Of a DNA stretch of 42,019 nt, positions 24,641 through 32,433 are shown in pieces. The translations under genes were made by a program, and so were the position numbers. The DNA comes from Oscillospiraceae bacterium (GTDB taxonomy: Bacteria; Bacillota; Clostridia; Oscillospirales; Ruminococcaceae): NCBI GenBank assembly GCA_022770625.1, contig JALEHK010000064.1, positions 1-42,019 on the forward strand, read 5' to 3'. Numbering within the stretch: the first letter of the stretch is position 1; every line of letters begins with the position of its first letter. Under the pieces are notes generated by a model that was not told where the DNA came from, ran no database searches, and worked only from the letters and a program-made list of their open reading frames with translations.

Positions 24641-24957
24641 GTGTGCACGCGGAGGGCTTTGCCCTCTCGACACCCACCAGCCCTTTTTTGAAGGGCTGGA
24701 CCCCAAAATCTATTGCTTTTTTCTTCCAAAGCCTTACAAAAAACGGTCAAGAAAGTTTAGGTCAAGCCTATTTGATTTTCCTTATTGAATTTGCATAGCA
24801 AATTCGTAATGCCAGCTTGTCTGGCAGAAAGGCTTGTGGGGATCGAAGGGGCTAAGCCCGTCATTTGCACACAAAACCGATGCGGAAACTTTTTCACAAC
24901 TTCCAAAGCCTGTCAAATCCAGCCGTTCTGCCGCAGGCAGAACCCAAAACATAATCA
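24641..24957. repeat. Family 1 modular repeat, copy E (inverted pair, left arm cut short)
   Basis: The right arm, read in reverse, is complete: TGATTATGTTTTGGGT, TTCTGCC/GGCAGAA, GGAAGTTGTGAAAAAG, CGCATCGG, TGCCAG/CTGGCA, GAATTTGC/GCAAATTC, AATAAGGAAAATCAAA, then the CTTGACCTAAACTTTC end. The left arm lacks its outer half and begins at GTGTGCACGCGGAGGGC. The left end lies next to the gdpP promoter, where sequence may have been lost or selected against. Confidence 0.9.
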
Positions 24958-24996
24958 AAATCAAAAACAGCTGCATGAGTGTTGCTCATGCAGCTG
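24958..24996 (-). terminator. Terminator of the RNase J gene
   Basis: On the minus strand CAGCTGCATGAG and CTCATGCAGCTG form a 12-base stem, followed by TTTTTGATTTT. Repeat copy E begins directly after it. Confidence 0.92.
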
Positions 24997-25004
24997 TCCG
25001 TAAC

Positions 25005-27173
25005 TTAGATCTCCATAATGATCGGGAGAATCATCGGATCGCGCTTGGTTTTCTTGTAGATAAACGACGAGAGGGAGTCCTTGATACGGAGTTTGATGGC
25101 GCTCCACTCGCGGACGCCGCGCTCCTGGCAGTCGTCCAGCGTATCCTTAACCAGGAGACGCGCCGTCTCCATCAGTTCTTCCGACTCGCGTACATAGACA
25201 AAGCCGCGGGAAACAATGTCCGGGCCTGCGATGACCGCGCCCGACTCGTTCTCGATCGTAACGACAACGATAATCAGGCCGTCCTGAGCCAGATGCTTGC
25301 GGTCGCGGAGAACGATGCTTCCGACGTCGCCGACGCCGTATCCGTCAACAAATACCCGTCCGGCTTCGACCGTTCCGGTCATCTGCATCGAATCAGGCGT
25401 CAGCTCGATCACCTGACCGATATCGGTCAGAAGAATGTTGGAGGGAGCAATGCCGATGTCCTGCGCCAGCTTTGCGTGCTCGGCCAAATGCTTATATTCG
25501 CCGTGGATCGGGATAAAGAACTTCGGTTTGACCAGTGAAAGCATCAGCTTCAGCTCATTCTGGCAGGCGTGACCCGAAACATGAACCTCGTACATGGATT
25601 TGCTAATGACCTCGGCGCCCAGCTTGAGCAGGTCGTTGATGACCCGGGTGACGTGCTTCTCGTTGCCGGGGATGGGGTTGGCGGAGATGATGATGAAGTC
25701 GTTCGGGGTGACCTGGATCTTGCGGTGTTCGCCCGCCGCCATGCGGGAAAGCGCCGACATCGGTTCGCCCTGGCTTCCGGTGGTGATGATGACCAGACGG
25801 TCGGCGGTATAGCGGCCGATATTGTCGGCATCGATCAGGATATCCTTCGGAACGCTCAGATAGCCGAGTTCGATCGCCGTCGTAACAACGTTGACCATGC
25901 TCCGGCCGGAAACGGCAACCTTTCTTCCGTGCTCCGCGGCGAGATTGACGATCTGCTGGATGCGATGGATGTTGGAGGAGAAGGTCGCAATGATAATCCG
26001 GCGGTCGCCGGCCTGCTGGAAGAGAGCGCTCAGCGTCCGTCCGACGTTTCTCTCGGATTCGGTATAACCGGGGCGCTCGGCGTTGGTCGATTCGGAGAGG
26101 AGCGCGAGAACGCCCTGCTTTCCAAGTTCGGCAAACCGCGCCAGATCGATCATCCGTCCTTCGATCGGGGTATAGTCAACCTTAAAGTCGCCGGTATGAA
26201 CCACGACGCCCGCCGGAGTCGTGATCGCAAACGCCATCGAATCGGGGATCGAGTGGTTGACGTGGATCGCTTCAACGGTAAACGCGCCCAGTTTAATGAC
26301 GTCGCCGGGCATAAAGCTGTTGAGCTTTGCCTTGCCCGCAAGGCCGTGCTCCTTGAGCTTGCCATCGATCAGGCCGAGGGTCAGCCGCGCACCGTAGATC
26401 GGGATGTCGGTGCCGAATTTTTTGAGGAAATACGGAACCGAGCCGATATGATCCTCATGGCCGTGGGTGATGACCATGCCGCGGATCTTGTCGCGGTTTT
26501 TCTCGAGGTAGGTGAAGTCCGGGATGACCAGATCGACGCCCAGCATATCCGAATCGGGAAAGCCCATGCCGCAGTCCACGATCAGGATATCTTTCCCGTA
26601 TTCGTAAACGGTCAGGTTCTTTCCGATCTCATTCAGGCCGCCGAGGGGAATGATTTTGAGGGTGGGCTTTTTCCCGTCGGGGGTCGTCTTGGCGTAATTT
26701 CTTCTTCTGCGGGGACGGGGCGGAGGGGTCACCAGATCATAGGAGGCTTCCGGCGTCAGCGTCTCGTTCTGGATGGAGCGCTGGATCTCTTCCTTTTCCG
26801 CTTCGACCGACTTGGCGGAAGTGCGGGCGGCGGGACGACGGGTGCGGCGGCGTTCCGGCTTTTTCTCTTCGGGAGCCGCGCTTCCGGATGCGGGCGCGGA
26901 TGCCGCATTTGCGGGAGCCGCGTTCTTAGCGGTGCGGGGGCGTCTCGTCCGTTTCTCGGGAGCAGACCCAGAAGTCTTTTCGGTCTTTTCTTCAAGCGCC
27001 GCTACATCGGCCGCCGACATGACCAGCTCCGGAAGGGAGCCGTTGGAAGCGCCGCTCTTCTGGAAGCCCTTGACCCGGCGGGAACGTCTCGCGCGGGATT
27101 TGGATGCGGAAGCATCGCTTCCCGACGAGGATAAAATTGCATCAATAACCTTTGTATTCTGTTCTTTTGCCAC
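25005..27173 (-). CDS. rnj: Ribonuclease J with long basic N-terminal extension
   Basis: A metallo-beta-lactamase/beta-CASP ribonuclease (endonuclease and 5' exonuclease) central to mRNA decay and rRNA maturation in Firmicutes. The catalytic core starts near residue 171 (TLKIIPLGGLNEIGKN) and has the metal motif HGHEDHIG (237-244), the beta-CASP domain and the HVSGHA motif. I choose the GTG at 27173, with AAAGG 8 bases upstream (722 aa). The first 165 or so residues are low-complexity, rich in Arg, Ala, Pro and Ser with RRTRRP- and RPRRRRN-type clusters, and probably disordered. B. subtilis RNase J1 (about 555 aa) lacks such an extension. Transcribed from 27538-27566 with a leader of about 360 bases. 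Confidence 0.95.
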   Translation of the reverse strand: MAKEQNTKVIDAILSSSGSDASASKSRARRSRRVKGFQKSGASNGSLPELVMSAADVAALEEKTEKTSGSAPEKRTRRPRTAKNAAPANAASAPASGSAAPEEKKPERRRTRRPAARTSAKSVEAEKEEIQRSIQNETLTPEASYDLVTPPPRPRRRRNYAKTTPDGKKPTLKIIPLGGLNEIGKNLTVYEYGKDILIVDCGMGFPDSDMLGVDLVIPDFTYLEKNRDKIRGMVITHGHEDHIGSVPYFLKKFGTDIPIYGARLTLGLIDGKLKEHGLAGKAKLNSFMPGDVIKLGAFTVEAIHVNHSIPDSMAFAITTPAGVVVHTGDFKVDYTPIEGRMIDLARFAELGKQGVLALLSESTNAERPGYTESERNVGRTLSALFQQAGDRRIIIATFSSNIHRIQQIVNLAAEHGRKVAVSGRSMVNVVTTAIELGYLSVPKDILIDADNIGRYTADRLVIITTGSQGEPMSALSRMAAGEHRKIQVTPNDFIIISANPIPGNEKHVTRVINDLLKLGAEVISKSMYEVHVSGHACQNELKLMLSLVKPKFFIPIHGEYKHLAEHAKLAQDIGIAPSNILLTDIGQVIELTPDSMQMTGTVEAGRVFVDGYGVGDVGSIVLRDRKHLAQDGLIIVVVTIENESGAVIAGPDIVSRGFVYVRESEELMETARLLVKDTLDDCQERGVREWSAIKLRIKDSLSSFIYKKTKRDPMILPIIMEI

Positions 27174-27531
27174 TATACTTACCTTTCTTTCCGTACACTT
27201 TGTACCTGCGCGGCATAAGCCTTGCGCATCCTGCAAAATCTCTTCCATGCCCGCTCCGCTTTTCTTTTTTCCGAAGGGGGCTTCCCTATTTGCGTTTTTC
27301 CGGCGCGTAAAAGCACCTGTTTCTGCGGCGCATAAAAGCGCTTTCCTGTTTCCCGCGCAGAGTGGAGCCGCGCTTTAGACAGGTATCAAAATAAGAGCCG
27401 TACAGAGAACCCCTGTGCAGCGCCATTTCCGCTCCCGTTCGGACAGTCCATAATCCGTCAGCGACCGATCCGAATCCCAGTAAGAGCAGATATCCATTTT
27501 TCGCAGAAGCGAACATCCGAACAAATAAGAT
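27174..27531 (-). promoter_or_regulatory. Long 5' leader of the RNase J gene
   Basis: Between the promoter and the GTG start lie about 358 transcribed bases without a clear protein gene. It includes a near-duplicate pair of segments, GAAACAGGAAAGCGCTTTTA and GAAACAGGTGCTTTTA, each followed by a GCGCCG run (27297-27352). A 40-codon ORF starting MDICSYW (27376-27498) lacks a ribosome binding site. The length suggests room for feedback control by RNA structure; this is inference. Confidence 0.5.
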
Positions 27532-27537
27532 ATTATA

Positions 27538-27566
27538 ATTTTACCCTGATCCATGGCGCTTGTCAA
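27538..27566 (-). promoter_or_regulatory. Promoter of the RNase J gene
   Basis: On the minus strand, TTGACA (27566-27561) and TAAAAT (27543-27538) are 17 bases apart. Confidence 0.85.
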
Positions 27567-27655
27567 GCGGACTTTGTCGTTTTCGCCGAATGGACGATTT
27601 TCCTTCACATTCCCTTCCGGTTTTTGCCATTTTGGAGCCGAAAATTCCCGTATAT

Positions 27656-27691
27656 GAAAAAAGCCGGCGGAGATCAAACATCTCCGCCGGT
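27656..27691 (-). terminator. Terminator after murD
   Basis: On the minus strand CCGGCGGAGAT and ATCTCCGCCGG form a perfect 11-base stem around GTTTG, followed by CTTTTTTC. Confidence 0.93.
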
Positions 27692-27744
27692 CTCGGGACA
27701 GGCCAATTATTTCATTTCCTGATAAAGCATTCCGCGAAACACGT

Positions 27745-29115
27745 TTACCCTCTTACATATTCCTGGAAGCGATCGCCCCGCTCCTCAAAGTTCTTGAAAA
27801 AGCCGTAGCTGGCGGCGGCGGGAGAGAGAAGGCAAACGCTTCCCTTGGGGGTGACCTCTTTGGCTTTCTGAACCGCTTCGGCAAGCCCGGAGGTCAGGAT
27901 CATCCGGCGCTCGTCAAAGCCCTTTTCCCGAAGCATTTTCGCGACCCGAATCCCTGAATCCGGCATCAGGATCAGAAAAGCGGGATTATCCTTCGGTGCG
28001 GCCACCAGGTAATCGACCAGACTGTCGTAATCGATCCCCCGATCCATTCCGCCTAAAAGGATGCTTCCGACGCCCTCCCCGGCCAGTGCTTTCAGTCCGC
28101 CGATCGCCGTTTCGCAGGCGGTCGAGATCGAGTCGTCATAGTAGGTGACCCCGTCAAAGGTCCCGACCCGCTGAAGGCGGTGCGGAAGGGGCGAGAAGGT
28201 GGAAAGCGCCGCCATAAACGCTTCATCGCTCATTCCGAGCGTCCGGCAGACGCCGTAGGCCGCGCCGATGTTATAGAGGTTATGTTCTCCGGCGAGGGTG
28301 GTGCACCCCTCGGGGAGCGGAAGCGTGTGCCCATCAAAACGCACGCTTCTTCCCACAACGGCAAGCTCCGCCTCCGAAGCGGGAGCCTGCTCCATCGAAA
28401 CCATTCTTCCCTCATAGCCGGGGAAATCATCTTTCAGAAGGGTGTTCACAAAAAAGACGTCGCCCGGCTTCTGGAAGCGGGCGATCCGCTGTTTGGCGGC
28501 ATAGTAGGCTTTCATCGTTCCGTAATGGTCAAGATGATCCTCAAAGAGGTTGAGCAAAATCGCGATATGGGGCGAAACGCGGGTAAATTCCAGCTGGTGG
28601 CAGGAAAGCTCGTAGACGATCTTCGTATCCTTCCCGATCTGATCCGCCTGCAAAAAAGCGGGGATACCGATATTGCCCATCAGAAGGGTACCGGGGTAAA
28701 CGCTCTGAAGCGCGTGCCAGATCAGGGAAGTCGTGGTGCTCTTGCCCTTGGTGCCGGTGATCCCGACCGTCTGATCCCGGTAAGCGGCAAGGAACAGCTC
28801 GGTCTGAGAGGTCAGTCTTTCGAGTACCTCCGGCCGCCGGTCGGTCAGCACGATGCCGGGGGATTTGATAATCACGTCGTAATCGGTCAGATGATCCTGA
28901 TACCCTTCTCCGAAAACGCCGCGCACACCCTCCGGAAGGGTCTGCTCCTTCATATCCGAAACGGTGAGAATCGCTTCCGGCGCAAGCTCGGAGAGCTTTT
29001 CGAGGGTCGCTTTTCCCTCCCGGCCGTAGCCCATAATCAGAACCTTTTTCCCGTTCAGCTTTTCCAGCACCCGGCGAAGCGGAAGCTGCGCGTCAAAATC
29101 CATCTTTTTTTCCAT
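27745..29115 (-). CDS. murD: UDP-N-acetylmuramoyl-L-alanine:glutamate ligase (MurD family)
   Basis: A Mur ligase that adds glutamate to UDP-MurNAc-L-Ala at the cost of ATP, in the cytoplasmic part of peptidoglycan synthesis. The N-terminal Rossmann segment is VLIMGYGREGKA, the ATP loop is GTKGKST (121-127), and the central NLFEDHLDHYG and C-terminal DDSISTACETA segments fit MurD. The ATG at 29115 is chosen because AGGAG lies 9 bases upstream (456 aa). It starts 26 bases after murL. Because MurL epimerises UDP-MurNAc-L-Ala-L-Glu, this copy may be the L-glutamate-adding type (MurD2) rather than the usual D-Glu enzyme. Sequence reading alone does not settle that. Confidence 0.88.
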   Translation of the reverse strand: MEKKMDFDAQLPLRRVLEKLNGKKVLIMGYGREGKATLEKLSELAPEAILTVSDMKEQTLPEGVRGVFGEGYQDHLTDYDVIIKSPGIVLTDRRPEVLERLTSQTELFLAAYRDQTVGITGTKGKSTTTSLIWHALQSVYPGTLLMGNIGIPAFLQADQIGKDTKIVYELSCHQLEFTRVSPHIAILLNLFEDHLDHYGTMKAYYAAKQRIARFQKPGDVFFVNTLLKDDFPGYEGRMVSMEQAPASEAELAVVGRSVRFDGHTLPLPEGCTTLAGEHNLYNIGAAYGVCRTLGMSDEAFMAALSTFSPLPHRLQRVGTFDGVTYYDDSISTACETAIGGLKALAGEGVGSILLGGMDRGIDYDSLVDYLVAAPKDNPAFLILMPDSGIRVAKMLREKGFDERRMILTSGLAEAVQKAKEVTPKGSVCLLSPAAASYGFFKNFEERGDRFQEYVRG

Positions 29116-29141
29116 CTTTTCCGTCTCCTTCATGAGCATGC

Positions 29142-30611
29142 TTATAACCCGGCAAAGCCTGCAAACGTCTGCTTCAGCTTTTCCGTCTCTTCCTTCATCC
29201 GGGCGGCAAACGCGGGCGGGAGAAGGTTTTGCTCCTGATAATAATCAAAATAGCGGTTTCCCTGCGCCTTTGTTTTTTCAAAGAGCGGAGTCTTTTCAAA
29301 ATAGCCCAGAAGTGCCGGAACATTCTTCCCTTCCCGCTCACGGACGCCGATCCCCAGCATCATCGCGGTCGAGATCTCTTCCCGGCTTCCGACGCATTCA
29401 AACGGCTTTTCGGGCGTTAAGCCGCAAAGCCCGTCAAGAATCGGAATCAGACTTTCGTCCTCCAGAATCTCCCGGCCGAAGATCGCGTGGATCGCTTCGT
29501 CGGTAAGGAACGGGGTCAGAAGAAGGGCGACAAACAGACACTTCGCACACTTTCCGCACCAGGAATCGGTCTTGGAGCCGACGTTGCAGCTGCGGAAAAC
29601 CGGATGGAAATCGGTCAGGCGGGAAAAATACGCCGCGATCTGGAACTCGCTCCAGGGGCGGAGCAGGCTGAAATAGCGGACGCGGGAACCGATATACTGC
29701 CGGATATACCGGTCAAAGTCCTCCTCGAACTGAAAGCTCTTGGAATACTGGTGATTGACGTTGCTCCCGGCCACGGTCGATTCATTGGCGCTCGATTCGT
29801 TGGAAAGAACCACATATTCCTTCCCGTACAGTTCCGCCATCAGTATGCCCGAAAAGGCAACGAGCGCCGAGAAGGGAGTATGCCCGTTTAAGAAGCCGAG
29901 CTTGTTGAGTGTTAGCATATTGGGATCAAGGGTGCGGCGGATACCGAGAATCTGCTCTCTTGTATAGCCCGCGCCCAGTGCGGAAGCGTCGGTCGCGCCC
30001 CGGCTGTTCATGACATAACAGGCGCTCTCCCTCCGCAGATCGGAGAGGATATTCAGCGTCACGATCGAATCCTTTCCCCCGCCGACCGGAATCAGGCAGC
30101 CTTTCAGGGGCATCTCCGAGGGAACCGCAGGCGCGGAGAAATCCTCTCCTTCGCTTTCGATCGTCATGAACTCATCGAAATGCGCGTCGATCCCGTTTCG
30201 GTAGAAAAACTCGCCGAGTCCGGAAAGGTACTGGTTTTTCCACCAGTCGGCCTGTTCCTTACCGATCGTGCCGCAGCGGATTTTTACCTTCGGCGGGCAG
30301 GCGATCTTCCAATAGCTGACCAGTTCGACCAGTCCGAGTGAAAAGATCAGCCGCCGCATCGCTCCGTCCGAAAGGCTGACCCGCATGGAAGCGGGCTTCG
30401 GGAGCGTCCATGTCGGCGCAAAGGAAGCAAGACCCGGCACCCGGAAGGTAAAGGTGAGCCGGATCTCTGTTTCGGTTTCTTCAGCCGCAAAGCTTTCGTA
30501 GATAAATTCCGGAAAAGTTTCCCGGAAAAGGGTATATTTGTCACAGGGCTTTATCCCGGAAAGAGGTTCCGGAAACGCCTGTGCCGATAATTCAAGGGGA
30601 TGATTTTCCAT
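29142..30611 (-). CDS. murL: UDP-MurNAc-L-alanyl-L-glutamate epimerase (MurL)-like protein
   Basis: The 489-residue protein resembles MurL, the ATP-dependent epimerase first described in Xanthomonas that turns the terminal L-Glu of UDP-MurNAc-L-Ala-L-Glu into D-Glu. Visible features are a PP-loop-like PVGGGKDS (175-182), SNESSANES (270-278), NHQYSKSFQFEEDF and a WCGKCAKCLF cysteine cluster (351-360). Start at 30611: AGGAGG lies 9 bases upstream. The in-frame extension upstream runs into tRNA genes and is not coding. It forms an operon with the MurD-family ligase. Its own promoter lies at 30666-30694. The family assignment is from recalled motifs plus context. Confidence 0.75.
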   Translation of the reverse strand: MENHPLELSAQAFPEPLSGIKPCDKYTLFRETFPEFIYESFAAEETETEIRLTFTFRVPGLASFAPTWTLPKPASMRVSLSDGAMRRLIFSLGLVELVSYWKIACPPKVKIRCGTIGKEQADWWKNQYLSGLGEFFYRNGIDAHFDEFMTIESEGEDFSAPAVPSEMPLKGCLIPVGGGKDSIVTLNILSDLRRESACYVMNSRGATDASALGAGYTREQILGIRRTLDPNMLTLNKLGFLNGHTPFSALVAFSGILMAELYGKEYVVLSNESSANESTVAGSNVNHQYSKSFQFEEDFDRYIRQYIGSRVRYFSLLRPWSEFQIAAYFSRLTDFHPVFRSCNVGSKTDSWCGKCAKCLFVALLLTPFLTDEAIHAIFGREILEDESLIPILDGLCGLTPEKPFECVGSREEISTAMMLGIGVREREGKNVPALLGYFEKTPLFEKTKAQGNRYFDYYQEQNLLPPAFAARMKEETEKLKQTFAGFAGL

Positions 30612-30665
30612 CAGGGAAGGCCTCCTGTTCTTTTGGGCAATGCTCGTGTGCCGTGCGCTAAGGCC

Positions 30666-30694
30666 ATTATAGCAGATATGCGGAGAAAAGTAAA
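30666..30694 (-). promoter_or_regulatory. Promoter of murL-murD
   Basis: On the minus strand, TTTACT (30694-30689) and TATAAT (30671-30666) are 17 bases apart with an extended TGC before the -10. It overlaps the T-run of the tRNA terminator. Confidence 0.7.
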
Positions 30695-30731
30695 AAACAA
30701 AAAACCGGATGAATTTCTTCATCCGGTTTGA
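30690..30731 (-). terminator. Terminator of the tRNA Met-Glu pair
   Basis: On the minus strand AAACCGGATGAA-GAAA-TTCATCCGGTTT is followed by TTTGTTTTTTAC. Confidence 0.93.
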
Positions 30732-30806
30732 TGGTGACCCGTGCGAGAATCGAACTCGCGTTACAGCCGTGAAAGGGCCGTGTCTTAACCTCTTGACCAA
30801 CGGGCC
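30732..30806 (-). tRNA. tRNA-Glu (anticodon TTC)
   Basis: The minus strand folds into a 75-base cloverleaf. The acceptor stem is GGCCCGT/ACGGGTC, the anticodon loop CTTTCAC carries TTC, the T-loop is TTCGATT, and CCA is encoded. Confidence 0.95.
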
Positions 30807-30809
30807 TTA

Positions 30810-30886
30810 TGGTAGCGGTAACTGGATTCGAACCGGTGACACTTCGGGTATGAACCGAATGCTCTAGCCAACTGAGCTATACCGCC
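30810..30886 (-). tRNA. tRNA-Met (anticodon CAT), elongator type
   Basis: A 77-base cloverleaf on the minus strand. The acceptor stem GGCGGTA/TACCGCT closes with a G-U pair, the anticodon stem-loop is TTCGG-TTCATAC-CCGAA, and CCA is encoded. The sequence GGTTCATACCCGAA and a paired first base fit elongator Met rather than initiator or lysidine-type Ile. It is followed by tRNA-Glu after 3 bases. Confidence 0.93.
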
Positions 30887-30940
30887 ATTTTGTCCTGTTC
30901 CGTGAGCCGTTTTTGTTTTGTGTCCCGCGGAACGTTTATT

Positions 30941-30969
30941 ATGATACCACAGCTTTTCGCATTTGTCAA
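30941..30969 (-). promoter_or_regulatory. Promoter of the tRNA Met-Glu pair
   Basis: On the minus strand, TTGACA (30969-30964) and TATCAT (30946-30941) are 17 bases apart. Confidence 0.88.
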
Positions 30970-31057
30970 CGATTTTTTGAAAATTTTTCAAAAGCGGCGT
31001 TTTTGCTATATTTTTGCGCATTTTGATGATAAAATTGCTCAAAAGGCGATGGATAAA

Positions 31058-31099
31058 CAATCAGACGGACAGAAGCTCGGAAATTCCGTCCGTCTGATG
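31058..31099 (-). terminator. Terminator of the acetyltransferase gene
   Basis: ATCAGACGGACGGAA and TTCTGTCCGTCTGAT pair over 15 bases with one G-U pair on the minus strand, followed by TGTTTATCC. The T-run is short, so it may be inefficient. Confidence 0.75.
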
Positions 31100-31108
31100 A
31101 AAATCGGT

Positions 31109-32299
31109 TTATACGTTATCCTGCTGAGAGAAGCAGACCGGAATCGGGAACCAGTTTTTCTCCAGTTCGGGCTGTGCGCCGTGGATACCAGCGTGTCCGA
31201 AGGGTTCAAAGAGGAAGTTCATCATCCGAAGATGCGTAAGGGTGATGTCAGCCGGGACATCCTCCGAAACATTTTCCGCGTGCACCTTCCCGCTCTCCAC
31301 GCTCAGCCGAACCGAAGCGGTTCCCGGCACGCGGAAAACATAGCTTCCGTCCATCAGTGGCTCATAGGACGCTTTGACCTGAAGATAGGCTTGTGCCACG
31401 CGGGCGTAGTTGAGGACATGGATCCCGTGACCGGTCTCGAGCTTTCCGTATTCGGCAATCAGCCCGAGCGCGTGAATCAGGTCGGTCTGGAAGGGCTGAA
31501 CGTTAACCGCCAGCTGCTGTTTTCCGCCGGTCAGACCCTGATAAACCGCGAGCAGCGCAGGGATCGTCTCCGCGTTTTTATTCAGCAGAAGTTCCCCCGC
31601 CGTCATTACGCCGTAAGGATTTCCCGCCGCCGTATAGCCCGCAAAAGCTCCGTCTTTGAGCAGGACGCGAAGCTCGCTCCGCCAGCTTTTTGCCGTTTCG
31701 GTAAAATTTTTCCGGATGCCGTAAACCGGCTGAGACTCGAAAAGGGCTCTGCAGTCCGCTTCATAGGCCGCACTCTCCTCTTCGCTCAAAAGCCGATAGC
31801 CGTCAAGCGATACCGGAGCGGTGATTCCTTCGACCCCGAACCGGGTCAGCTGTTCAAAAACGGAAGGAGTCAGCTCAAAGTTATAAAAGGCCGCGCACTG
31901 ATCGAAGCCGTAATGCTGATAGCGCTGTTTTCTTCCGGAAAGGATCATAAAATCGGCGCCCTCAGCTTTTGCGTCCTCGATCGCCTTATGCATTGCCAGC
32001 TTCATGTATCCTTTTCCGCGGTCATAAGGATGCACCGAAACGGTTCCGATCCCGCGGATCAGCAGTTTCTGACCCGCGACCGACATCGGGATTTTGAACG
32101 AACCGACCATCGCGCGGATCCGCTCGCCGTTTTCGCGCGGCTCGGTCACAAGGACGTGTTCGCCCGCGCGGGCGGGATTGCCGACATAGAGCTTGGGAAG
32201 AAAACGGAAATCGGTATGGAAAACATAGTTTCCGAAGTCCAGAATGTCCTCATAATCCTTTTCCGTTCCGTAACGGAGGGTATACTTTTTCTCGTCCAT
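31109..32299 (-). CDS. Eis-like GNAT N-acetyltransferase, 396 aa
   Basis: The N-terminal GNAT domain carries the acetyl-CoA-binding segment VSVHPYDRGKGYMKLAMH (about 87-104), preceded by the beta-strand RGIGTV and followed by FMILSGRKQRYQHYGF. The second half contains another GNAT-like part and a C-terminal SCP2-like domain, the layout of the Eis family (about 400 residues), which acetylates amines including some aminoglycosides. The substrate here is unknown and no resistance claim is made. The ATG follows AAAGGATG by about 8 bases. It lies downstream of rsmA, separated by a T-less palindrome (32386-32420). Confidence 0.82.
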   Translation of the reverse strand: MDEKKYTLRYGTEKDYEDILDFGNYVFHTDFRFLPKLYVGNPARAGEHVLVTEPRENGERIRAMVGSFKIPMSVAGQKLLIRGIGTVSVHPYDRGKGYMKLAMHKAIEDAKAEGADFMILSGRKQRYQHYGFDQCAAFYNFELTPSVFEQLTRFGVEGITAPVSLDGYRLLSEEESAAYEADCRALFESQPVYGIRKNFTETAKSWRSELRVLLKDGAFAGYTAAGNPYGVMTAGELLLNKNAETIPALLAVYQGLTGGKQQLAVNVQPFQTDLIHALGLIAEYGKLETGHGIHVLNYARVAQAYLQVKASYEPLMDGSYVFRVPGTASVRLSVESGKVHAENVSEDVPADITLTHLRMMNFLFEPFGHAGIHGAQPELEKNWFPIPVCFSQQDNV

Positions 32300-32385
32300 C
32301 GTTTGACATCCTTTCTTGATAAAGCTCTTGATCGGGTAAGACTTTTTTCCTGTTCAACTTCGCGTGTTCGCATGATTGCGCTCTT

Positions 32386-32420
32386 TCCCGGTTCATCCTG
32401 TAAGGATGAACCGGGAAAAG
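32386..32420. repeat. Perfect palindrome between rsmA and the acetyltransferase gene
   Basis: TTTCCCGGTTCATCCT-GTA-AGGATGAACCGGGAAA has 16 paired bases. No T-run follows on either strand, so it is not an ordinary terminator. Confidence 0.85.
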
Positions 32421-32433
32421 CCAAACTACAAAA

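Noticed and set aside
24785-25003. ORFs of 60-80 residues reading through repeat copies B, D and E (for example those containing KFVMPACLAERLVG)
   Set aside because: The same peptide recurs only because the repeat DNA recurs. The frames have no ribosome binding sites, and the DNA changes between copies preserve hairpins rather than codons.
30612-30800. In-frame N-terminal extension of murL (63 residues)
   Set aside because: It runs through the terminator and the tRNA-Glu gene, and the ATG at 30611 has AGGAGG at good spacing.
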